37,525 nucleotides of DNA from Discostella pseudostelligera (taxonomy: Eukaryota > Bacillariophyta > Thalassiosirophyceae > Thalassiosirales > Thalassiosiraceae), in contig JALLBK010000087.1 of assembly GCA_036940085.1 (NCBI GenBank), forward strand, positions 1-37,525, written 5' to 3'. Below are positions 8,498 to 18,210 of the stretch, one piece after another. Position numbers and translations under genes: made by a program. Under the pieces are notes generated by a model, which worked only from the letters and a program-made list of their open reading frames with translations, did no database searches and was not told the DNA's origin. Every line of letters begins with the position of its first letter. Positions within the stretch are counted from its first letter, which is position 1.

Positions 8498-9391
8498 ATG
8501 AAGATTTCCGTCGCACTACTTCCACTCATCGGCGCTGCTGAGGCCTTCCAAGCTGTCAAGCCAACCAACCGTCGCATCTCCACCAGCCTCAACATCCTCG
8601 TAGGCGATAAACTTTCCAAGGGCAAAATGGCAAAAGAAGATCTAACCTTCGACAAGCTCGTCAAGTCGAGCTTCCCCGGCGCCATCTCGAACAAGGATCT
8701 TGCGATCAGGGTTCGCGATGTATTGGATGGGAAAGGGTTCACTTCTAAGAATACTTTGCTAGCCACATCCGTCTGTGCAGATGAGCTCGCCAGAGAGCTT
8801 GAAGATGAATTCGTTGCCATCTACGGCACAAACTTCAACCTTGGCGGACTTGCCGGCTTCCCATTCGCCGGCAATACTGGCTGGGGTGCGATGAGTGCTC
8901 ATGTCCCCGACAATGGCTATTGCCTCACCATTCACGGTCCACACGTTGGCATCACCAAGGATGGCTTGATTGGTAAAGTCGAACGTTCTGGAATCGCACT
9001 CGTCGATTCTTGCTGCGGTTCCGCCATCGCTGCCTCCAACTATCTCAAGGGTATTACCGAAGGCACTGCCACCATCAACCCCAGAATCCAAAGCTTCTCT
9101 GACTTCCAACAGGGTGCAGTGCAGGAACTCATCTTGCCATTCGGCAAACGCCTCGCTAAGGCAGAGGATCGCATGAAGGAACTACCCTATGCGCTTTACG
9201 ATTCACAGGAGGTCCTTGTGAACGATATCGTGAATACCGGCAAGGCCAGTATCAAAAAGGGTTTGGCTGTATTGGGTGGTATTCAAATCAACACTTCACC
9301 AGACACGTTCGACTACTTCCATCCCTTGCGATTCGATTACTATGATGAAAATGGTGATTTGGTCGAGAATATGCTACCATACTTGAAGTAG
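8498..9391 (+). CDS. Plastid LCIB-type (theta) carbonic anhydrase
   Basis: A 297-residue, single-exon protein that should interconvert CO2 and bicarbonate in the CO2-concentrating mechanism. It belongs to the LCIB/LCIC family, structurally related to beta carbonic anhydrases. Residues 1-16 are a short signal peptide; the AEAF-Q junction with Phe17 fits the ASAFAP-type cleavage site of diatom plastid proteins. Family landmarks in order are FPGAISNKDL (59-68), SVCADEL (91-97), FNLGGLAGFPFAGNTGWGA (113-131), GPHVGITKDGLIGK (147-160) and SCCGSAIA (171-178). Likely zinc ligands are Cys93, His149 and Cys173, with Asp95 nearby as the catalytic carboxylate. The length is normal for a single-domain member. 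The promoter cluster upstream suggests CO2 control. The exact plastid compartment (stroma, pyrenoid or thylakoid lumen) cannot be read from sequence. Confidence 0.92.
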   Translation: MKISVALLPLIGAAEAFQAVKPTNRRISTSLNILVGDKLSKGKMAKEDLTFDKLVKSSFPGAISNKDLAIRVRDVLDGKGFTSKNTLLATSVCADELARELEDEFVAIYGTNFNLGGLAGFPFAGNTGWGAMSAHVPDNGYCLTIHGPHVGITKDGLIGKVERSGIALVDSCCGSAIAASNYLKGITEGTATINPRIQSFSDFQQGAVQELILPFGKRLAKAEDRMKELPYALYDSQEVLVNDIVNTGKASIKKGLAVLGGIQINTSPDTFDYFHPLRFDYYDENGDLVENMLPYLK

Positions 9392-9435
9392 GTTGAGACG
9401 ATGTGAGAGTATTCATACGAGTACATTAAGCCTTA

Positions 9436-9545
9436 AATAATGTTGAAATGATTGTGAGAGGTGACAGTGTCTAGTACGATAGCATATGCTAATCAAAATA
9501 ATGTTGAGATGATGGTGAAGGTTACCGTGTCTATGACAGTAACAT
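9436..9545. repeat. Imperfect tandem duplication in the 3' flank
   Basis: Two diverged copies beginning AATAATGTTGA at 9436 and 9497 (61-bp period) share about 45-50 bp each. They lie between the convergent carbonic anhydrase and FIST-IGPS genes, probably in 3' UTR. Confidence 0.5.
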
Positions 9546-9577
9546 TAGCGTTAGTTGTATGGAACCTTGTCAAACTT

Positions 9578-12500
9578 CTACAGGGACCAACTGATGATAG
9601 ATTTTGATACATCACCATCATCTATTTCGGCCAAACCTCCACCAACAATTGCACCGAATGCACCAGCATCCTTCAATGATTTTATGTATTCTACACTGTC
9701 TCCAGCTGCAGCTCCTACAATGCCCACTCGTCCTTCAATCAAGATCGGAACTTCCTTGCCATTCTTCTCTCGGAATAGCGCAATCGCATCGCACTGAAGC
9801 AATGTCAATGCTTGACTGCCACTGCTATCAAAGCCATATGTCTCCAAATCGCGATTGGAGACAATAAGAGCGGAAATACTTCCAGCATCGAGTTCGGTCA
9901 GCATGGTAATCTGCACCTCGGACGTGACGCTAGCAACTACTTGGAGCTGGATTGTTTTTGCGATTTTGGTCAGATAAGTCAAATCCTTTCGTTCTAGTGC
10001 ACCCACCACCAATGACACAGCGTCTGCACCGGCCAATCGGAGTTTGTACAGTTGGTATGGATACAGTAGAAGATCAGAGGCAAGGACAGGCGGTGCGACA
10101 ACTCCATCGTTATCGCTTGAATCGAATGACACAGCAGCCGTACTAGATGATTCCCGAGCAATTTTGATATCATCCATGGAGCCACCAAATAATACTCCGT
10201 CACTATTCACTGACAGAGCCGGCGCACCAGCCAAAGTGAGTTGCTTCACGAGATTGGCTACATCATATCGCTTTCGTAAGCTTCCAGAAACTGGCTCCAT
10301 TCGTTTACACTCCTACATTATTTGTAGTCAAGTATTTGGTCAGAGGAAGCATTGCACTAGCAACAAGTGTCATCGATGAACAACGGGCAACAGAAGGCAC
10401 CCAAATGCAAATGATCAAACTCACCGGTATAATTACAAAGTTCCCATCTGCACCTGCTTTTTTCACTTGCCCGATCCAATCTCTTGGCTTGGGTGTTCTC
10501 GGGTCGATCATAGCTGCCTTCGTTTGCGACATTACCTGAGCTAAGGGAAACCTCTCTCGCATCCGATCGACTTGTGTCTCCTTCTCCCACATGTAGCCCT
10601 CGAGTGCTGACGATGGTTTTGCAGTCTTCTCGGCTACGCTCCATTCAACCGTTGAGACCGACATTGCCCGCCCCGAGTGGATCTCGCGTCGTCGTACGAT
10701 TAGCTCACCATTCTCTGATCGTGGAGCGCCACCGAATGCGTCGTGAGCGGAGGTTCGCGTTACTACTTCCTCGACAGGGTCCTCCTCCTTTTTCATGGAT
10801 GAGACCTTTATGGCATCTACCACGGCCTGTTGAGGAGAGTAGAATGGCCGTCTCGACTTGCTACGGAACACAACGTATTGCGAAGAGCTCCCATGAAGCA
10901 TATCATTGTCATCGACACTACCATCGACCATCATTGTCGAAGTCGCCCCGGCAACCGTGCCATCTAATCTCCCTAGGACTCCATTAGTAAAGAATCCAGA
11001 AATGCTCGAAATTCCGGGCAAGTATTCAGCCGCCGTCCCACTCTCGTATCCAGCCTTGCCGCCGAAGAGTTTAGCTCCGCGATCTAAAGTTGGTAAGACG
11101 AAACAAGCCGTAGGAGGACTTGTGGTGATTCCGTTGTCTCCTCCCATCAATGCATCGTTCAATTCCTTCTTTTTATACCCCATCCATAGCGCCTCGACCT
11201 TTCCAAAGATTCGGTTTCATGAAGATGTTGTTGGTTCACGAATGATTAGAAAGAACATAGAGGAACCATTGAAATTTGGGAGATAATACACGCACCTCTC
11301 TCCTTGCAAATTCTCCATCTCGAACAAAGAACCTACAACGATCTCCAACATTGACATTGACGCTACCCAAAGGAAATGTAACCGATCCATCCTTCATGCC
11401 CGCGCTTGCTACCTGCCTTACCGTAAAACTGTGCCCTTCTCCCCTAGCCAATCGAAGTAACTCATTGGGTGTGCGGCCCACAAGACCACTACGTTCTAAT
11501 CCGATCAACAATGCACGACGCATGTATGCTCGATCATCGTCGGACAAACTCTTCATGACAAAGTTTGCTTCTGCCAACGGAGGTTTGGGTATGCGGGCCT
11601 TGGCGTAGTCGGCAAGTAGCTTGGCCCGTTTTGAATCCTTTGATTCCTCCTCGTTACCACCACCTTCTTCCTTGCGCGCATCATCGTCCTCAGTCTTATC
11701 ACTCGCCTCCATGGCAGCTTCAATAGTCGCATCCTCATCAAGCACAATGGCGCCAATCGTCGATCGACAAGCCTCGTCATATGCACTACTATCCGAGGTT
11801 TCTCCACCATCTAACGACGAAGATGTCCTCTTCCTCCCATCCCCACCAGTGGCAACGACACGATACACCCCCCCAACCGGCTTGGCACCCTGTGCAACCA
11901 TCGTATCGACTTGTATGTCCCCACGCAACATAATGCCCACGCAGCCATCTCCTCGAGTGCATTCTTTCCCAAGGGACGATGAATTTTCCGAAGAGGATGA
12001 GGAATATGAAAAGATGCGCGCTCGCGACAACGATGAGACCGTCGAGGCAATCCCACCCAATACCTGTCCATGCGGAAAGGCATATCGTATCCCACGTAAA
12101 AAGTCATCGAGATTATTTTGAAAGGCGGGGGATGGCAGTATCATGAATATTGGCGATTTGTCATAACCATTTTCATCACGTCTCTCCTGTTGATCCCTAC
12201 AGCTATCATCATCATCGACTAATCCCACCGCGTTCTTCCAACGAGAAGTCGCCGTGGCTTGTGTAGTATCCCAATACCGATAATCATCGGTCATATCTGG
12301 TACATCCCGTCCATCGACATAAAATGTATTTATTTGTACCTCAGGCAAGAGGGCAAATGTGACAGAGATGGCGGGTATACTTTCTGCCTCGATGGGACGA
12401 ATTCTGTTGTTATTGGCCATAGTCGATGTTGCTGCTGATGACTTTGAAGGAGTAGAAGATGATGAAGTGGTGGTACTAGTAGTCGAACCAATGATTCCCC

Positions 12501-13161
12501 CCGCAGTACATCCCAAAACATGCTTCACACCTCCCTCATACATGGTATTTTCCATAACCGACTGTACTAACTGAGGTACAAGGACAGTACTAATATCATC
12601 GTAGAGACTGGAAACGAAGACTATTGCCAAATCAATCATTTTGGTATTGGAGGTTGTGGAAGTAGATGCAGATGTAGGTGGAAGATTCGATGCTGCTATT
12701 TCAACAGCCTCACGTAGAGCTTGTGACAATGATGGATTGGAGGAGTAGCCGGTGGCGAATACTTGTGGAAGTAGACTTTGTTGTTTATCAATATCATCAT
12801 TGGAGGAGGCTGTTGCTGCCATTATCAAGCGCTTTCGCGTAGTACGCCTTTGATGATGCCCTGACGATGACAATGGAACAGGTTGGTTCATTCTCCTCCC
12901 AGTTATCAGCTTTTGGCTGGTAGAGAATATCTTACTTTTCGAGGAGGTGAAACATGACGGGGCGGAAAATGCAGCAGTAGCAGTAGAACGACGAAGACTG
13001 CCACCGACGCCGACGACGACATCATTGCCGCTGCCCAACGACAACGACAAGGACGAAGCCACAGACGCAGAATCAGACGACGCAGCGGCTGCTACCACTG
13101 TTGAAGCGGCAGCGGCAGCAAACCAGCATGATAACGCGTAGAGAATGGATGTAGATCTCAT
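9578..13161 (-). CDS. FIST sensory domain fused to a degenerate indole-3-glycerol-phosphate-synthase-like domain
   Basis: Exons are 13161-11296, 11198-10425 and 10312-9578, giving 1124 residues. Introns of 97 and 112 nt (gtgcgt..aag, gtgagt..tag) are both phase 0. The frame runs upstream of 13161 only from a TTG. Residues 1-30 look like a signal peptide, and TAAFSAP near residue 61 resembles a plastid-entry motif though it lies far downstream. A FIST N domain (FATGYSSNPSLSQALREA) and FIST C domain follow. The FIST C end crosses intron 1 (FFVRDGEFARREV, then EALWMGYKKKE) and closes with LFGGKAG and GISGFFTNG-like ISGFFTNGVLG. From residue 820 the protein matches IGPS (TrpC). Glu881, Lys883 and Glu1073 are kept, but the positions of catalytic Lys110, Glu159, Asn180 and Ser211 (Sulfolobus numbering) are Ser959, Ser1008, Ser1032 and Gly1074. 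It is probably a non-catalytic barrel. Confidence 0.8.
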
Positions 13162-13665
13162 ACTGATACTATCTACTCGAGTGCAATGGATGATGATCAA
13201 TGCGTGTTAGTATTAGTATTAGACAACCACTTCGCCGTCTGCTGCACTCGCGTCATCGTCATCGTGCGTCGGCGGCGATAAAATTGAGGGGCGGCGGTGG
13301 TGGAATTGGTGGTGTCGCAGGTGTTAAGTATCTTTTTAAATTTCAAAATATGTTAAGTATCTTCTTTAATTTCAATTTTTTATTTACGAAGTACTCATAA
13401 ATATTATTCTGAATTTTCTTCCACGCGGCAGTGATTTTGGCGGGAAAGTCCATTGCCCATCGCATCGATCCTCCATCCTTCGCCGCCCGCCGCAACCATC
13501 AGTACCATTTTCATTTCAGCAGAATAGCAACAAAACAAGAGGGACCCTAGCCTGTACTATGCATTGTGTTGTGGCATTGTCTAGATAGTCGATTCAGGAA
13601 CAGCAATTGCATTGGTGGCTGCCATTTTCGAACCTCCGGCGAGATAGATCGTATTTTTACATGAA
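13162..13665. promoter_or_regulatory. Divergent promoter between FIST-IGPS and the ABC ATPase
   Basis: A 504-bp spacer. TTCCACGCGG (13419-13428) is followed by TTTTGGCGGGAAA (13435-13447), a variant of the composite element seen elsewhere. A short AT-rich stretch (13320-13410) contains two copies of TTAAGTATCTT. An upstream ATG at 13661 opens a 15-codon frame ending at 13708 that overlaps the ABC start codon at 13666, and could lower its translation. Confidence 0.5.
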
Positions 13666-15169
13666 ATGTCGTCGTCGGTCGTCGTTGGACTTCTTCTGCT
13701 TGTACTAGTGCAATCATCGGCAGCGCTTTTGGTATCAGCTCGACAGTATCCTTTTCATCGTCTATCGCTGCCATCGTATTTATCATCGGCTTCATTTTTG
13801 TTGTCGCCGTCATCAGCGTATGATGCATGTGACCAGGATAATTCCTCCCAACAAGTATTTCGGCAGCAACAGCTTGAATCATCGTCATCACTATCACCAC
13901 CAGCAACAACAACGAATTCAGTGGCAACAATATTGAAATTACCGCATCGTCCATCTCGTGTCGTTGTGAACAATGTATCGCATAAATGTAAGTCATTCGT
14001 AGTGTGGGCTTTGCGTATATATATGTGTGTGTATGCATGAAGCTCCAGCTCTTACAGTTATTTAATATCCGCCCCTGTGATTTTCAATTGCAATAATCTG
14101 CAATCGTTGCATTTGCCCAAACAGACCCGATCACATTGATGCATGTAAGTTTAATTACACCGGCAGCATCAAGCATCATCTATAAACTTCTCTGCACCTT
14201 TGATTTCTGACTCCCTATCCTGGATTCAAATGCCCATCCTAGAAACTATTCTCCAGCATGCCCCAAAGGGAGTACGCCATTCGCAACATAACTATATCTT
14301 TTGGTCACTTCAACAACAATTATGGTAGCGATGATGATACAGCTAATGATGACGACGGAGTGATACTATTAGTAGGACGGTCAGGATCAGGCAAGTCGAC
14401 ATTATTGCGACTACTATCGGGGATAGAATATCCGAATGCTGATGGATGCATTGTGGTGAATGGCCAGACAATGGCGAGTACCAGTAAGAAAAGGGGGATG
14501 GTGCCGGGTTTACCATCGTGGGTGAAAATGGGCATAGTTCCACGAGTCCAATCACCTTCGGGAAGTGATGAAGAGAGAAGAGGAGAAATTGAAGCACATG
14601 CGGCAATACAACCGGTCATCTTGGAAGGCAAGCCAGACTTTGACAATAGTCAATCAGTGTTGGAACGAATTGTACAAGTGGGAGAGGATGCAGTCAGTCG
14701 ATTCGAAAAATATGCAGGATGGAAACAACACCGAAGGTCCGATGCCACCACCACTATGCTACAAATACTCGCCGAGGACATTACATTTCTGTTAATGCTC
14801 ACATCAAAACAAAAATGCCGACCGTCCGAATTATCGCCCTCGGGAGAGTATCTATTTGGCATCGCATGCGGCTGCATGATGAGCATGGCACCATCTATCG
14901 CAACTTCCTGCCACGCCAACTGCAATAGTAAGGTCGAGAATGAGAATTTTGTCGGGGTGCACTATCCGATACTTCTTCTTGACGAATTATTTGACACCGA
15001 GCATCCTAGCATTGTGGAATCCTGTTCCAATGGAATATTAAATCTGATCCGTGCCGGCGGGATTATCTTGTCGGCGACGCACCGTCCTGGCCATTTCCGT
15101 GGAATATCCTCACGAACAATCACGCTCAGTGGTGGAAAAGTACTTGGTCGGATAGATGAACCGTATTGA
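13666..15169 (+). CDS. Signal-peptide-bearing soluble ABC ATPase with a probable microexon
   Basis: The proposed exons are 13666-13987, 14125-14144 (20 nt) and 14243-15169, giving 422 residues. Direct joining of the two large exons breaks frame; the microexon, flanked by cag and gtaagt, restores it. Residues 1-22 are a signal peptide (VGLLLLVLVQSSA), so the protein enters the secretory path or plastid. The nucleotide-binding domain begins with the strand RVVVNNVSHK in exon 1 and continues with REYAIRNITISF. Walker A is GRSGSGKST (159-167), the Q-loop GIVPRVQ, the signature a degenerate LSPSGE (311-316), Walker B ILLLDE (Asp361, Glu362) and the H-loop SATHRP (His394). No membrane domain is present, so it needs a separate partner or is a non-transport ABC protein. 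About 85 residues are inserted between Q-loop and signature. Confidence 0.78.
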
Positions 15170-15304
15170 CGATGGAGTCACTAATCTTAAGTTCGATAGT
15201 CTGATATTCAAATCCTAAAACAGCTATGCATTTACACAACAAATAATACCCGCCTCATTCCGACATCCGCTCATCAATGTAAGTCATAAGTCATATCATG
15301 AATC

Positions 15305-17353
15305 TCAAGCTACCTGAGATGGAATGTTAACGCTGACACCCAGCGTACCAGTATCGAAATCGCATTCGCCCCGATCCACATCCCCATCGACATCCACACT
15401 ACCGTCCTCAAAGTCGGTGTCTTCTACCATGTAGCTCATGCTCTCATCTCCTGTCGGCGAGGAAAACCCGGTCCTGCTCTCTCTCCGTCTTGACGCAAAT
15501 AATGGTAAGGTTGATGGGTAACTATCACTGCTGTTGTATTCGCCCTCTTGATCTGCCTCCTTTCGCATGCGAATCATACCATCTCGTCGGATTTCATCGA
15601 ATACAAGGTCATTCTCTCCGTACTCGTCATACTCCCCATCAGGGTCATCGTCGTCGTCATTCCCCTGAGGCGTGCGCATCGTTTGAACGCAGGCAAACAA
15701 GACGATGCGCTTCTTGTTGCGGCTAACGAAGAAGTAATTCATTGACCAAAGCGTCACGTGCGGTGGAGACTCGTTACCTGAAAAGTCTAATTCCACTGCA
15801 GTGGAACTCAAGTTGTCGCTCAAAAGGTCGCGGCTAACTATCCTCCCTCCACCACTGGGAGTGAATATTACCGTCGGCTCAACTATTGTGCTCGCACTTC
15901 CACCAGTGACGGCCGCCCCCGAAGAAGGAGTAGTAGTATTATCATTGACCAGACTCATTGTTAAAAATTCAAGAGGATCATCCTCGCCGCTACTTCCCTC
16001 AGGAGCATACGAATACACCTCACAATCCTTCAATCCGTGAAACAGCACATCATCCAATGCCGCCCAAAACCGTGGTATGAAGCCCCGTCCTTCATTCGTC
16101 GTGGCCGCGAACTCGCCGAGCTTTTCATTTATGCGACGCATAGCCTCGGAAGTAGAAAGCGTGCAAAAGTCTGACACTTGGGCATCTCCAAAGTCATAAT
16201 CAGGAAAACTGGCGTTGAGCGTCAAAATAAGATCGGTTACAAGACGCCTTGGGACCATGGTGGGACCACCCCCGACGGTTTTGTCTCCATGTGGATTATG
16301 ATCGCTGAGCGAGGATTGATAGAGAGATGGTTGTGGAATGAGCGGATGTGTGCGCTGATCTTCGTCTAGCCAAATGTCTTCCCTGTTCGAAATAGCACTA
16401 CTACTGCCCCACGTATTTCCTACCAACAGAGAACTTGATGATTCACTTCGATGATAATGGCGAGGTGCAGGAGATCCAACGATCGTAGATGGACCAGTAG
16501 ATATGTCAAACGATGTAGCACGGCATCGCTTGCTACTCGATGGAGGTTTGAGTATACTACCCCCCGTTGGAAAGTTTCGCTTGCCCTGCTGTGCTATGCT
16601 GTCCTTATCATGCATATTCTCATGCTTGGCAACGGTGCGTTCATCCAGCGATGTGAGAGGATCACTCAAGGTCACATTTCTAGTCAATTTGTTGTTCGCA
16701 ATAGTGACATCCATAGAGCGGGATCTAATCTTTCGGTCAAGATGAAGATTCTTTGCGATGTCCTCACATGCACCATCATCATCCTTTACCTCACCCCCGA
16801 CCTCTCCTTTACTCTCCAGTTGTTGCTGTTGCTGGTTTTGTTGCTCCAATGCATGCTTACGTTTCAAAGCCTCCACGGCATCATTCAACCGTTCCATCTC
16901 ATGAGCATACCGTTCCCCCACCTCAAAGGCAGTCTTTTTATCGCTCCCGGCCCGTTTGGTAGTGTAGGCCTCCACTCGACCGTACATGACACGGCAGGAA
17001 CTCGAAGAGCCTCCACTCCCTCCACTATAGTTATTATTGCTGTTGTAGGTTGAATATCCCACCGGATTGTATGCACAGTATGACGCCATTGTTGAATTGC
17101 CGCTGGTACCGTTACCGTTACTGCTGCTCTTACTGTGTTTGCCTGCACCCTTGTTCTTGGAAGTTGTTGATCTGGAGCCATCACGTTTCTTACCCCTGCC
17201 TCCCTTGGCAGAAGAATTGCCCATCATGGACTGTGAATGCAAATTTCCCCCCAGGCCCACGATGCCACTTTCATCGGAGTCACGAGTGTTCAGAATAGCA
17301 CCCATCAAATCGGATGTGAGTTGGGTGAGTCGAGAATCCTCGAGGTACTTCAT
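15305..17353 (-). CDS. MAF1: MAF1, repressor of RNA polymerase III
   Basis: A 682-residue, single-exon protein. Maf1 represses RNA polymerase III under stress and is controlled by phosphorylation. The N-terminal A box is recognisable in the first 20 residues (MKYLEDSRLTQLTSDL). The B and C regions lie at about 368-560: LNASFPDYDFGDAQVSDF, then FWAALDDVLFHGLKDCEVYSYAP, and after a 70-residue insert LWSMNYFFVSRNKKRIVLF. Metazoan MAF1 is about 250 residues, so this protein is more than twice the usual size. The extra mass is a 340-residue Ser/Asn/Gly- and Gln-rich linker between A and B and a 130-residue acidic tail. The linker has many Ser/Thr sites. No signal peptide is present, consistent with a nucleus/cytosol protein. 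Confidence 0.88.
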   Translation of the reverse strand: MKYLEDSRLTQLTSDLMGAILNTRDSDESGIVGLGGNLHSQSMMGNSSAKGGRGKKRDGSRSTTSKNKGAGKHSKSSSNGNGTSGNSTMASYCAYNPVGYSTYNSNNNYSGGSGGSSSSCRVMYGRVEAYTTKRAGSDKKTAFEVGERYAHEMERLNDAVEALKRKHALEQQNQQQQQLESKGEVGGEVKDDDGACEDIAKNLHLDRKIRSRSMDVTIANNKLTRNVTLSDPLTSLDERTVAKHENMHDKDSIAQQGKRNFPTGGSILKPPSSSKRCRATSFDISTGPSTIVGSPAPRHYHRSESSSSLLVGNTWGSSSAISNREDIWLDEDQRTHPLIPQPSLYQSSLSDHNPHGDKTVGGGPTMVPRRLVTDLILTLNASFPDYDFGDAQVSDFCTLSTSEAMRRINEKLGEFAATTNEGRGFIPRFWAALDDVLFHGLKDCEVYSYAPEGSSGEDDPLEFLTMSLVNDNTTTPSSGAAVTGGSASTIVEPTVIFTPSGGGRIVSRDLLSDNLSSTAVELDFSGNESPPHVTLWSMNYFFVSRNKKRIVLFACVQTMRTPQGNDDDDDPDGEYDEYGENDLVFDEIRRDGMIRMRKEADQEGEYNSSDSYPSTLPLFASRRRESRTGFSSPTGDESMSYMVEDTDFEDGSVDVDGDVDRGECDFDTGTLGVSVNIPSQVA

Positions 17354-18210
17354 GATGAATCAAATGATGATTCTCCCCTACACGCCTCTTAGAATTATGA
17401 TGTCAGTATGATTGGGTAACAGAGATGGTCTATTCTGCAGACGATGACGTTGATTCAATGAAAATAAATAAAGACGCCGCTGCTGCTGCTGCCGCCAGTA
17501 CACAAGTACGGAATGGTTCTCTTGAAGCTTATGAATCCCAACAAACAACCACCAACAGCGATGATATACAATTGAGACTATTTTTATGAGAGAGATGACC
17601 CATTATTATCAGCCTCGTTGTATCGCAAAGATTCATGTTCGTGAGGAAGACCGACTGTTCGATGTGTTTATTGCACTTGAATTTGAATGCTTTGACACCA
17701 CCTTCACCTTCTTCTCTCTCTTCGCACCATCAACCAGTGCCACGACGATGGGAATCTTCTATCTGTNTGCAGTGTGTAGGATGTTTGTTGGCGTTGGGTG
17801 ACTGGTTGCTCTGTTGTACATCGTGAGTGCATGTGGTCGCGTTGGTGGGAATTGAATTGGCGTTTTGGAGGTAGTCTTTGAGATGGAGAGGAATGATTGT
17901 GTGATTGGTCCCCAACGTCCTATTTATTGTCACGCAGCTTCCCTACTCCCTACCATATCCCCACAAGTAGGCTGCATTGATAACTATTGTTATTGGTAGT
18001 AGAATCTATGGCCTGCCATTGTGCACAGCACCTGATGCTCGGCATCACCGATTCAATTCTGGACGGGCCGTCGATGCGACTTTTTGCAAATTGCGACGAC
18101 AGATTTGGTACTATCCAAGCCAACTGGCTGCGTTTACAACCGAGAAAAGCATAATGTGGGCAATAATTTGTTACAACCTGAATTTCCATCTCTACCTTTT
18201 ACATGGTCCC
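17354..18210. other. Intergenic region with ambiguous base and repeat copy 2
   Basis: An 857-bp spacer between MTHFR and MAF1, both on the minus strand. It holds a short GCT/GCC run (about 17475-17495), the only N in the window (17767) and the second copy of the 72-bp repeat. I see no gene. Confidence 0.5.
17768..17839 (+). repeat. 72-bp dispersed direct repeat, copy 2
   Basis: Identical to 3480-3551 and in the same orientation. It begins one base after the N at 17767; if the N is C, identity extends three more bases to the left (GTC). The coincidence with the ambiguous base raises the possibility of a join made on this repeat. Confidence 0.8.

Noticed and set aside
10574..10987. Plus-strand open frame opposite FIST-IGPS exon 2
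   Set aside because: The minus strand encodes recognisable FIST and IGPS segments joined by splicing; this frame is a shadow.
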